Source of the DNA: Nitrosopolaris sp035691865
Lineage (GTDB): Archaea > Thermoproteota > Nitrososphaeria > Nitrososphaerales > Nitrososphaeraceae
Reading direction: 5' to 3'
Length of the DNA: 64,000 bases
Assembly: GCA_035691865.1 (NCBI GenBank)
Contig: DASSIM010000104.1
Span: forward strand, 3,358 to 67,357
Part shown: piece after piece, positions 26,090 through 33,768 of the stretch
Layout of the letters: each line of letters begins with the position of its first letter
Numbering within the stretch: position 1 is the stretch's first letter
Position numbers and translations under genes: made by a program
Notes under the pieces: model-generated
Seen by the model: the letters and a program-made list of their open reading frames with translations, nothing else
Database searches by the model: none
Told to the model about the DNA's origin: nothing

Positions 26090-26587
26090 TTGAAACCACT
26101 AACATTGAATCCCGAAGAAAAGTTACGGCATCATATCGATGCCTTATTCGGAACTGGCATTTATAACAGCCTCGCAATACATCATACTACGCAGGATTTT
26201 GGATTTGAATATTCGAGAAGCACTGGGCGCATCAAAAATTTTTCAGTCAAAAATCAGTTAGTCGTGACCCTTAGAACTGATGGTGGACTTGCCTTAACAA
26301 TATTTGGTGCAACACAGTTTTTGCGGAACCAAGGATTCAGAGAGAACTGTGTAATACCAACAGAAGAGGCTTTGCCTTTTGTACGACAAGGAAGATCATT
26401 ATTCTGCAAGCACGTACGATGGTGTGGCTCAAATGTCAAAGTCGGGTCAGATGTGGCTATAGTCGATGGCGTCGGTACGGTTGTGGCGGTAGGAAGGGCG
26501 CTAATTGGGTGCAATCATATGAGAAATTATCAAAAGGGCATTGCTGTGAAGATCAGAGAAGGAATAAAAAGCCCACGACAAATATAA
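26090..26587 (+). CDS. PUA-domain RNA-binding protein
   Basis: 165 residues beginning at TTG. The second half (about 85-160) is a PUA domain with CKHVRWCGSNVKVGSD, VDGVGTVVAVGRA and MRNYQKGIAVKIREG, the layout used by archaeal TGT-type and pseudouridine-synthase PUA domains. The first half (about 5-80) resembles the domain that precedes PUA in archaeal TGT proteins, but no catalytic domain is present. It probably binds tRNA or rRNA. It lies seven bases before nac in an apparent operon. Confidence 0.82.
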   Translation: MKPLTLNPEEKLRHHIDALFGTGIYNSLAIHHTTQDFGFEYSRSTGRIKNFSVKNQLVVTLRTDGGLALTIFGATQFLRNQGFRENCVIPTEEALPFVRQGRSLFCKHVRWCGSNVKVGSDVAIVDGVGTVVAVGRALIGCNHMRNYQKGIAVKIREGIKSPRQI

Positions 26588-26594
26588 TAGCGAC

Positions 26595-26933
26595 ATGATG
26601 CGCGGCGGCAACCGTGAGATGAGACGAATGCTAGATAAGATGGGGCTCGAAATGAAAGACATCGGCAATGTTGAAGAAGTTATTATTAAAACTGAGAGTA
26701 AGGAACTTTATCTTCTAAAGCCTCAAGTGATCGAGATGAAGGGGAAAGATAGTACAATATTTCAGGTCATCGCCTCTGAGATCGAAGAGAAAGCAAGAGA
26801 AATTCCGATCTTTAAGGAAGAAGATATAGTCCTAGTTATCCAGCAGGCAAACGTCAGCAGGGAAAAAGCCGTTCAAGCGTTGATTGATGCTCATGGAGAC
26901 ATGGCACAGGCAATTTTGAGTTTGACCACCTAG
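26595..26933 (+). CDS. nac: Nascent polypeptide-associated complex protein (archaeal NAC)
   Basis: 112 residues. A NAC beta-barrel segment (about 15-70) is followed by a UBA domain (about 78-112) with VQQANVSREKAVQALIDAHG-type spacing. NAC binds nascent chains at the ribosome exit as a homodimer in archaea. The N-terminal GGNREMRRMLDKMG is the usual ribosome-contact region. Two adjacent ATGs (26595, 26598) are possible starts. Cotranscribed with the PUA protein. Confidence 0.95.
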   Translation: MMRGGNREMRRMLDKMGLEMKDIGNVEEVIIKTESKELYLLKPQVIEMKGKDSTIFQVIASEIEEKAREIPIFKEEDIVLVIQQANVSREKAVQALIDAHGDMAQAILSLTT

Positions 26934-27306
26934 AAATTGCGGCAACTGAATCCGTACATTATAGATATGCCTAGGTATTACTTTCAATCATCGTGAACAC
27001 AGGATCTCATATAAAACACTTTAGCAGTCATAGGTCCGACGCATTCACATAGGGAACTAAGTAGTTCATTGACATAGAAATATCGGGCTGTTGATGCACT
27101 TATTCCAGCAGAGGGATTTGAATTATCTATCTTGCTATAGATGCAATATGGTCCTTACGAAGATTCGTAGTGTTCAAGAAACGCCGTTAGACAGGTTTCT
27201 TAAGCTATCGAATCGCGCGAAACCGTTGTTTTGATACTCCAGTCAGCTTCTGCAATTACACAAGATTTAATAATTATTTCGCATAACAAGCTTTGATGAA
27301 ACGCCC
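26934..27306. other. Intergenic region, promoter only
   Basis: No gene seen. ATTTAATAATTA at about 27264-27275 is a plausible TATA element for the following gene. Confidence 0.45.
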
Positions 27307-27321
27307 CTGAACAAGGAGCTG

Positions 27322-27954
27322 CTGCGATATAAAATTGCAGTAGCCACTGTTTATGGTCGTCCGTACTATAACATCACTCATGCGCTCAAATTGATGGATT
27401 TGCGTTTCGAATCGTTGTCTCCAGAACAGGCAGCAGTGTGTGACGCCAAAATTATTATCACAACAGAAGACGAGGCACATATCATCAAGAGAAAAGATGT
27501 TCTCCTAGAAAGTGAACTCGATAAATATCCTACTCTGTTGAAAGCAAAAATGCTGCGTAAGGTTATGGGATCTCATCACAATGACCAGTTGACCATAGGC
27601 GTTGACCCCGGCGATAGGATAGGAATATCAATAATTTATCTGCATGACGAAATAGACAGCTTCGTCGAGTCTTCTCCGCGCTCTGCGTTTCAGTTAATAT
27701 CTACATTACTGCTAGGAATCGATTCACAAAGCAAGGTTGTCAGAATAGGTGACGGCAATCTTGCCTTAAGCAAACAAATTGCATTGATGATAAAAAGAAG
27801 GTTTAATGATCTGGTTCACGTCGAGATAGTTGATGAGCATGGCACATCCTTACCAAAATCCATAGATGCAAATAGGCGAGGCGTAAGAGATAGGTCCTCA
27901 GCTAGAGCAATTGCACTCCGAGATGGTAGACGTTTTGAGTCGTTTCATAGGTAG
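27322..27954 (+). CDS. RuvC/YqgF-like (RNase H fold) thaumarchaeal protein, probable CTG start
   Basis: About 210 residues. Protein-like sequence (KIAVATVYGRPYYNITHALK) continues upstream of the first ATG/TTG (27391-27396) to a set of CTG codons at 27307, 27319 and 27322, with AAGGAG just before the last two. A short N-terminal domain is followed by GVDPGDRIGIS (first strand with acidic residue), VVRIGDGN, VEIVDEHGTS and a final DRSSARAIALRDG helix. That spacing of acidic positions resembles RuvC/YqgF nucleases, but the assignment is by eye. A one-base indel in the CCCC run near 27304, after ATG 27296, is the alternative to a CTG start. Confidence 0.65.
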   Translation: MRYKIAVATVYGRPYYNITHALKLMDLRFESLSPEQAAVCDAKIIITTEDEAHIIKRKDVLLESELDKYPTLLKAKMLRKVMGSHHNDQLTIGVDPGDRIGISIIYLHDEIDSFVESSPRSAFQLISTLLLGIDSQSKVVRIGDGNLALSKQIALMIKRRFNDLVHVEIVDEHGTSLPKSIDANRRGVRDRSSARAIALRDGRRFESFHR

Positions 27955-28007
27955 CCTAGAATCTGCTAGAATCTGAAGTGTTCCGGTAGTGAGTTCTGAA
28001 TTATTGT

Positions 28008-28034
28008 CCTTCAAGTATAAATAAAAAACCAAAA
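28008..28034 (+). repeat. A-rich element, copy 2 of 2
   Basis: Shares CCTTCAA and an identical 18-base A-rich block with 6258-6283. TATAAATA within it could be a TATA box for a short transcript ending at the hairpin at 28063-28090. Confidence 0.35.
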
Positions 28035-28062
28035 AGTTGCAAGGGATATTGCGCCTTGAGTG

Positions 28063-28090
28063 AACAAATGATCAAATTTGTTTAGTTTTT
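28063..28090 (+). terminator. Hairpin with T-run
   Basis: AACAAAT and ATTTGTT form a seven-base-pair stem with a six-base loop, followed by TAGTTTTT. It lies upstream of the zinc-ribbon gene and about 110 bases after the previous gene, so it may terminate that gene or a short RNA. Confidence 0.35.
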
Positions 28091-28185
28091 GAAGAATTAA
28101 ATTGTTTAAATGTTATTATCACCGCAATTTTGTTAATAAAATATGTGTATAAATTTAAATAGTCTTTTTGACATTATTGAAATAA

Positions 28186-28201
28186 GGTAAAATATTTTAC
28201 C
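28186..28201. promoter_or_regulatory. 16-base perfect palindrome before the zinc-ribbon gene
   Basis: GGTAAAATATTTTACC ends 13 bases before the ATG at 28215. A TATA-like GTATAAATTTAAAT lies at about 28146-28159, so the palindrome falls near the expected transcript start, where a bound dimer would block initiation. A shorter relative, GGTAAATTACC, occurs at 6249-6259. Confidence 0.4.
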
Positions 28202-28214
28202 AGGAAATGAAAGA

Positions 28215-28463
28215 ATGACTTGTAAGGGTATATGTATCCGTCATAAAGCACAAAAGCCCGTAGGCTCTGGTCGTTACGCTAGCGGACAGAGGCGATGTCA
28301 AATATGTGAGATTTTCATAAAGTGGGATGGTTTGTGGTGTCCATGCTGTGGATATCGATTGAGAACCAAACCACGTAACTTGAAATACAAAGCAAAATTG
28401 CGAGCAAGGAAAAAGCTTCAAGATTCTCGAGGAGCAAAGATTATCCCTATTCATGTTTCGTAG
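28215..28463 (+). CDS. Small zinc-ribbon protein
   Basis: 82 residues, strongly basic. A treble or ribbon zinc site is formed by Cys28, Cys31, Cys42 and Cys45 (RRCQIC and CPCCGYRLR), with two more cysteines at 3 and 7. The C-terminus is a Lys/Arg-rich helix. I recall near-identical small proteins recurring in thaumarchaeal genomes, with no assigned function. Nucleic-acid binding is likely. A 16-base palindrome lies directly upstream. Confidence 0.75.
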   Translation: MTCKGICIRHKAQKPVGSGRYASGQRRCQICEIFIKWDGLWCPCCGYRLRTKPRNLKYKAKLRARKKLQDSRGAKIIPIHVS

Positions 28464-28837
28464 TTGAAAAGATCAGTCATTTATGGGAACGCATCTAGTA
28501 AATTTATCAACTGTCTAGACTGAAAAGACAAAGGAAGACTGTGCTAGGCATACCAGGATTCGCTTCGTTTGCCAAGGCCAGATCACTAGACGACGGCCTA
28601 CCTAACCAACCTTAACCTTTGAAAGACGGAATTATCATTCTCCTAGTATATATAATGATCGAGAAGCAAGTAGCCTATAGTTATAGAAGAACTTCGTTAT
28701 CATCAAAAAACAATCAAATGAACGATACGATACTCCGAAATAAAATATCGAAGTTCATGGACTAAACGGCATAGATATACAGCACCAGTCCTATATCGAC
28801 GCTAAAGCTGTACAAAGCAATCGACTGCATTTTATGA

Positions 28838-29047
28838 TTATAACATTTGCATGATTCTCAAAATGACAGATCCACCTTCGTGATTGTCATGGATGCTTTT
28901 TACTTTGCAATCGATAAGAGTGTTGCCAACAAATAAGACGTGCCAATTAGACATATACGACGCTTCAATCGCTGCGACCACAAGAGTATGCATGTCTAAC
29001 TCCACTACCTTTGCCGTTAACTCGAACTTAGAATTTAGTTACCTTTT
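28838..29047 (-). pseudogene. Possible gene fragment, unknown family
   Basis: A minus-strand frame with no usual start codon reads KFELTAKVVELDMHTLVV, then an IDCKVKSIHDNHEGGSVILR-like segment, and ends at 28838. The alternating hydrophobic pattern looks like real protein, perhaps the C-terminal part of a lost gene. It has no recognised domain, and the region around it is otherwise empty. Confidence 0.25.
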
Positions 29048-29241
29048 CTGTAAACTCACTCCATGACTGGAAGTTCAAAGCTACGGGGTAATTGACCTAG
29101 GTTAGTTTTTTGTTAGTTTTCTCGAATTAATCAAGTGTTTGACTCGAACTAATCATGAGATTAACTGAGGCCAATAAGTTATATTCTTTTCATATTCCTT
29201 GTCCGTCTTCTACAAGTAATATTATACGTAGACAGCAGGAC

Positions 29242-29678
29242 TCACATAGCCCAGCCTTTGCCATGCTGTGTGAATGATAATCTCTTCTCTTCTTTTCCTA
29301 TAAAACCTGAATGAACTAGATCTTCTTTCGGTTTGTTAACATCGATCATTTTGAGTTCCCAAGTTACGGTAGTTCCAGGAAATTCTGGTGTGTCCCTGGG
29401 CTGCCAGGTGCAAGACACTTTTTTGTTTGGAATAAACTCCTTGGCAGAGCCTTCAGGAGAGTATCTCTATCTAGCTCTTTTGATCTTTATTGAAGATGAA
29501 TCTGACTTTTTGTCCCACTCTACCATCAAATATGACACTTGTCTGCAAACCAATTTGATAGTTCCCTTGAATCAGTGATAGCTTTGAAGACTACTTCGGG
29601 TGAAGGATCAGTGACTACGCTTGTCCTTATTTCTATCGTTTCACCTTGTTGTCCCTTTCCCTCTGTTGTTGAAATCAA
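29242..29678 (-). pseudogene. AHSA1/SRPBCC-family pseudogene
   Basis: Two or three minus-strand frames join into an AHSA1-like SRPBCC protein. The first has ETIEIRTSVVTDPSPEVVF and ITDSRELSNWFAD. After a frame change comes DGRVGQKVRFIFNKDQ, then a stop. A further frame has FIPNKKVSCTWQPRDTPE, TTVTWELKM and SFTQHGKGWA before an early stop. The C-terminal helix is missing. The start would be TTG 29678, about 30 bases from the palindromic TATA shared with the divergent ArsR gene. ArsR-SRPBCC pairing is a common arrangement, so a regulated partner has been lost. Confidence 0.75.
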
Positions 29679-29702
29679 AGCGTATTATGAAAGTGATATT
29701 TC

Positions 29703-29716
29703 AATATTTAAATATT
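29703..29716. promoter_or_regulatory. Palindromic TATA, bidirectional promoter
   Basis: AATATTTAAATATT is a perfect 14-base palindrome. It lies about 28 bases from the ArsR ATG (29737) on the plus strand and about 32 bases from the AHSA1 remnant start (29678) on the minus strand, so one TATA element could drive both leaderless genes. Confidence 0.55.
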
Positions 29717-29736
29717 TCCTTAATTATAAAGATATT

Positions 29737-30069
29737 ATGGGTTCTCCATGGAAAGCACTGTCAGATGACAGCAGAAGAGAAATGCTGCTTTTGCTCAAGA
29801 AGAGAGATATGATACCTACCGAAATTGCTGAGCACTTTAACTTTACTTTGCCAGCCCTCTCATCCCACCTACGTATATTGAAAGACGCAGATTTGATAAC
29901 GGAAAAGAAACACGGAAAGAACAGGTTCTATTCGTTGAATAGGCATATAACGTTAGAGCTAGTAGATTTTTTTGAGGATATGTATGACTATAATTTGAAG
30001 TCATTGAAAGAATACATGGAAGGCAAGAGAAGAAAAACAAGAAAACGGACATTCGATGAAACAATATGA
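29737..30069 (+). CDS. ArsR-family winged-helix transcriptional regulator
   Basis: 110 residues. Winged helix over residues about 5-80: WKALSDDSRREMLLLL, the recognition region EIAEHFNFTLPALSSHLRIL and the wing EKKHGKNRFYSL. No metal-binding cysteine pair of the CxC type is seen, so it is not an obvious metal sensor. The tail is basic. The frame is open further upstream, but the TATA palindrome fixes the start at 29737. It is divergent from an AHSA1 pseudogene and probably regulated that gene and itself. Confidence 0.88.
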   Translation: MGSPWKALSDDSRREMLLLLKKRDMIPTEIAEHFNFTLPALSSHLRILKDADLITEKKHGKNRFYSLNRHITLELVDFFEDMYDYNLKSLKEYMEGKRRKTRKRTFDETI

Positions 30070-30398
30070 CAGAAGGATTCAGCCGTCATATTACTAATCA
30101 ACCACAAGTAGAGGTATGAACCCATAATATGCAATATTTGCAGCTGATTCTTGATTTAGAAAATGAATCGCCATTGTAGAGGTCGAAAACGGGACTGTGG
30201 CAGGAACTGGCAATACCGCTAAGACAATTTTTTTCAGGCAAGATTTTTCAGAAAATCTGGTAATTGTGGTTTAATTTTTAACTCGCACCTCTAATTATTT
30301 TGATTGTTATATGTTTTTCTAATAGTCAAATTACATAAACCAATGAATATAGATGGTTTAAATGAGCTAGGAACATGTGTACAGATTGATTCTTAGTA
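30070..30398. other. Intergenic region, nothing recognised
   Basis: AT-rich spacer with no convincing frame or RNA. Confidence 0.45.
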
Positions 30399-30794
30399 AT
30401 GAAAAATGAAATGTCCGATTCACTCATCGCACGTACCGTAATTGCGCCAAGTACTAGAACTTTTATTATAAAATTTTTATCTTTTCAGAACGGCTGTTTT
30501 ATCGTAGTTGCTGAAGGGGCGAATCGTATTGGCTCTTTGTATGTTTCTATGGCCTCTTCTAATAAGGTTAACACGGCAAAAGTTATTCCGAGCAAGTATG
30601 ACTCTATGTTCATCAATACAATATCGGAAAGGGTCTCTTCCATGATAAATGGTATATGTCTTGTTTGCATTCATAGCATAAAGCAGCTGCATCTCGACGA
30701 TATGAAAGCAATAATGGGAGAAATCATGAATTTGGTTGGGGAAGAGGATGACGACATTCACAAAAAACAAAATGGAAACATCGCAGAAAAATAA
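30399..30794 (+). CDS. PAC3/PAC4-like protein (putative proteasome assembly chaperone)
   Basis: 131 residues. The order FIIKFLSFQNGCFIVVAEG, NRIGSLYVSM, NTAKVIPSKYDSM and ICLVCIHSIKQL followed by a C-terminal helix parallels small eukaryotic PAC3-type proteasome chaperones: two strands, a G-x-L loop, a long helix, a strand and a helix. This is a by-eye fold comparison and needs a profile search. The C-terminus overlaps the UbiD gene by about 23 bases, so the two are likely coupled. No proteasome subunit is in the window. Several ATGs (30399, 30411) are possible starts. Confidence 0.5.
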   Translation: MKNEMSDSLIARTVIAPSTRTFIIKFLSFQNGCFIVVAEGANRIGSLYVSMASSNKVNTAKVIPSKYDSMFINTISERVSSMINGICLVCIHSIKQLHLDDMKAIMGEIMNLVGEEDDDIHKKQNGNIAEK

Positions 30795-32139
30795 TGACTT
30801 ACGCGCCTTCCTCAGTGTACTAGAAGAGGAAAATGATCTCCTTATAATAAAGAAATGCATTGAGCCAAAATTTGAAGTTGCTGCCATCGCTAGTAAGATG
30901 GTCAGAGGACAGGCAATATTATTTGAAACAGTTAAAAACAGCAAAATCAGAGTTGCATGTAACATTTTGGGTAGCCGAAGGAGATTCTCTCTTGCCATTG
31001 GAGCGAAGAAGGAAGAGTTAATTCATTCCTACGTTACAGCGGCGATGACGCGAGCAACCGAACCGAAAAAAATCTTCACTAAAGCGCCTTTTGAGGAGAA
31101 TTCCAGCAACAACTTAGGAGACCTACCCATCGTTACACATTTTGAGAAGGATGCTGGCGCATATATCACATCCTCAGTTGTTTTTGCAAAAGATCAGGAA
31201 AGGGGAAACCAAAATGCTTCCACACATCGCTTATTATTGATAGATGACAGACATCTGGCAATTAGAATGGTTGAGGGTAGACATCTCCACAAGTGCTTTT
31301 CATTTTCCAAAGAGCATGGAGAGGATCTCAAAGTTTCTATAGTTATAGGCGTGCATCCGGCAATTAGTATTGCATCAGCATATCAGGCAGCATATGGTGC
31401 TAATGAAATGTTCATCGCAAACTCATTGCTACACGAAAAACTTACGGTTACAAGGAGCAATTATTCCCAGCTTTTCATCCCAACCCTTAGCGAAATTGTG
31501 CTTGAAGGAACGATCCTCAGAGATAGAACGGAAGAGGAATGGATGGTAGAGGCACTAAGAACCTACGATATAAAACGCCGACAGCCGGTCTTCGAACTCG
31601 ATAGGATCAAATTCAGAAATAATGCAATTTTGCACGATATTTTACCTGGCTATCCGGAGCATCGACTATTGATGGGTTTGCCCGTGGAAGCAAAAATATT
31701 TGACGGTGTTAAAAACGTAGTTCCCACGACAATGGCCGTCCATCTTACTGAGGGGGGTTGCACCTGGTTGAATGCGGTAATTCAAATCCGCAAGCGTCTT
31801 GAAGGCGAACCAAAAAACGCTCTTCTGGCTGCATTTGCTTGCCACCCTTCTCTCAAAATGGGAATTGTGGTAGACGAAGACATAGACCCGGCCGATCCTA
31901 TCGGTGTAGAATATGCGATCAGTACTAGATGTCAAGCAGATAGAGGATTTATGATAGTTACAAATGCAAAGGGATCCAGTCTTGACCCATCAAGCGATCA
32001 GCAGAATTTGCTTACGACCAAGGTAGGAATTGATGCTACTGCCACTCTTCTTAAACCTAAGGAGCGGTTCGAAGTTGCAAGAATTCCAGGAGAAGAACAG
32101 ATTAAACTTTCAAATTATCTGTCTAAAGAAACGTACTGA
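30772..32139 (+). CDS. UbiD-family prenylated-FMN decarboxylase, candidate anhydromevalonate phosphate decarboxylase
   Basis: About 455 residues, full UbiD length. Family landmarks include DLRAFLSVLEE at the N-terminus, RGQAILFE, the HRLLLIDDRHLAIRM segment and IVLEGTI with following acid residues. The near-C-terminal IVVDEDIDPADP is typical of archaeal members. UbiD enzymes use prenyl-FMN made by UbiX. In archaea lacking the classical pathway, a UbiD homologue decarboxylates anhydromevalonate phosphate to isopentenyl phosphate. Assignment to that role is inference; neither UbiX nor the dehydratase is nearby. ATG 30772 is preferred over 30736. Confidence 0.82.
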   Translation: METSQKNNDLRAFLSVLEEENDLLIIKKCIEPKFEVAAIASKMVRGQAILFETVKNSKIRVACNILGSRRRFSLAIGAKKEELIHSYVTAAMTRATEPKKIFTKAPFEENSSNNLGDLPIVTHFEKDAGAYITSSVVFAKDQERGNQNASTHRLLLIDDRHLAIRMVEGRHLHKCFSFSKEHGEDLKVSIVIGVHPAISIASAYQAAYGANEMFIANSLLHEKLTVTRSNYSQLFIPTLSEIVLEGTILRDRTEEEWMVEALRTYDIKRRQPVFELDRIKFRNNAILHDILPGYPEHRLLMGLPVEAKIFDGVKNVVPTTMAVHLTEGGCTWLNAVIQIRKRLEGEPKNALLAAFACHPSLKMGIVVDEDIDPADPIGVEYAISTRCQADRGFMIVTNAKGSSLDPSSDQQNLLTTKVGIDATATLLKPKERFEVARIPGEEQIKLSNYLSKETY

Positions 32140-32583
32140 GCAATGCTTTGTGTACTTTTATGTTTTTGTATTTGCCTTGTAAAGGTACGGAATTTATGAT
32201 TTATTTTGAATCCTATCGTTATGATTGCCACTACATAATTTCAGTTATTTAATTTCCAACATGATTCGTATGGAAATAGTATAAAACATCTTTTCATGCA
32301 GCAATCTGCTGGTCTCTATATGACGAGTTACTTAGTTATATTTTCTCGTCGCAGCCTTAAATTTCTTTAAATTTAATACAGCATTGCCTTGATAATATAG
32401 ATATAGAATTGTGATACTAAATTATTTATTCACCAAATAATACTCCCAATATTCCATATTATTTCTTAATAATCTAACGAAACAGTTATGGTATAGCTGC
32501 TCAATTGTTACCAGTAAATAGTAAAACTTTACTATATTTCTTAATCTGAGCATATATAAAACAATAGAACGATAAATTCTCGA
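32140..32583. other. AT-rich intergenic region
   Basis: No gene recognised. CATATATAAA (32551-32560) near its end is the TATA box of the next gene. Confidence 0.5.
32551..32560 (+). promoter_or_regulatory. TATA box of the nucleotide-sugar dehydrogenase gene
   Basis: CATATATAAA about 27-30 bases before the TTG at 32584, which therefore looks like a leaderless start. Confidence 0.5.
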
Positions 32584-33672
32584 TTGTTTGATAACGATGA
32601 ATTAACTATGCCAGCACATGAAAAAAGCGTGGTCGAGCAACGACAGCGATACTCTCCAATTCAGTTCAACAAAGTACTAATCGTCGGGCTAGGTCAGCTA
32701 GGACTTCCTGTAGCAAGGTATGTTAAGGAAAGGGGATTTGACACTTTTGGATACGACATTAGTACGAAGGCAATGGAGCGAGCTGAAAAGATAGCAGGAA
32801 TAAAGAAGGCAAGTACTTTTAGTGACTTTGATATATATATACTATGTGTCTCGACACATAAACCAGATGATATGTTTTCGCCTCAAATAGATGGATTGTT
32901 ATCTATAACAGATCGAATTTCAAGGGAAGCAAAAAATGGAGCACTTGTTTCAATAGAGAGTACAATTCCAAAGGGAACATCAACCAAGACATTTGAATTA
33001 CTTAATCATCGATTGCATGTCGTTCACGCTCCACATAGATGGTACGCGTTGGAAGAAAAAGAGCATGGTGTAAACCAGTTACGTGTAATAGGTGGAGTAT
33101 GTAATTGTTGTCTTAGACTAGGGGTGCAGTTTTATGATGGTAATAGTGCTAGCAATGATGAAAAAGGAGTAGAACATTCGTCATTTTCATCTTTGTCTTC
33201 TAATTCCTCACTTAAGAGTCTGGGGATCCCCATGCATCCCGTAACAGAAATTGAAATTGCGGAAATAACCAAGGTCATTGAAAATGCACACAGATATTTA
33301 CAGATAGCATTCGCTGAGGAACTCTACCTATATTGCCAAGCAAATAACATAAACTTTCCGGAATTACGAGATGCCCTGAATACTAAATGGAATGTGAATA
33401 TTTTAGAACCAAGAGAGGGAATAGGAGGTCACTGCCTTCCAAAAGACACAAAGATGTTCCTGCGCTCATCCAAAGCCATACGAAGTAAAATACTTACAGC
33501 ATCTATGGAGGTGGATCAGCATTATCGAAGATATAGACAAACTAGAGGCTGGAATAATAATCCCGGTCAAAGCACACACCTAAGAACAGAGGTAATAGGA
33601 GAGGAGTTCTTATCACTCCCGTCGTCATTGTCCCAGATTAATTCCGAAGAGGATACCCAAGAAACCATCTAA
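32584..33672 (+). CDS. Nucleotide-sugar (UDP-glucose/GDP-mannose type) dehydrogenase
   Basis: 362 residues. The NAD-binding Rossmann motif is VLIVGLGQLGLPVARYV (about 31-47). ESTIPKGT, AEITKVIENAHRY and the catalytic Cys284 in GIGGHCLPKD match the UDP-sugar 6-dehydrogenase family, which oxidises a sugar alcohol carbon twice to a uronate. The usual PER segment is HAPHRW here. A Ser-rich stretch (about 185-212) is inserted between the two domains, and the C-terminal UDP-binding domain is short, ending in a variable tail. It probably makes an acidic sugar for surface glycans. TTG 32584 or ATG 32608 could be the start. Confidence 0.82.
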   Translation: MFDNDELTMPAHEKSVVEQRQRYSPIQFNKVLIVGLGQLGLPVARYVKERGFDTFGYDISTKAMERAEKIAGIKKASTFSDFDIYILCVSTHKPDDMFSPQIDGLLSITDRISREAKNGALVSIESTIPKGTSTKTFELLNHRLHVVHAPHRWYALEEKEHGVNQLRVIGGVCNCCLRLGVQFYDGNSASNDEKGVEHSSFSSLSSNSSLKSLGIPMHPVTEIEIAEITKVIENAHRYLQIAFAEELYLYCQANNINFPELRDALNTKWNVNILEPREGIGGHCLPKDTKMFLRSSKAIRSKILTASMEVDQHYRRYRQTRGWNNNPGQSTHLRTEVIGEEFLSLPSSLSQINSEEDTQETI

Positions 33673-33768
33673 ATTGCAGGGAAAAGATCTATCCACTTCC
33701 CCAACGAGAACGGAACTCGGAGAGTTTAATGCACCAAAATTTTAAGTAGGTAAAATTTCTCATATCAA

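Noticed and set aside
27294..27310. Box C-like (TGATGA) and D-like (CTGA) motifs, possible C/D guide RNA
   Set aside because: No second box pair follows at the required spacing, and the segment is better explained as the start region of the RNase H-fold gene.
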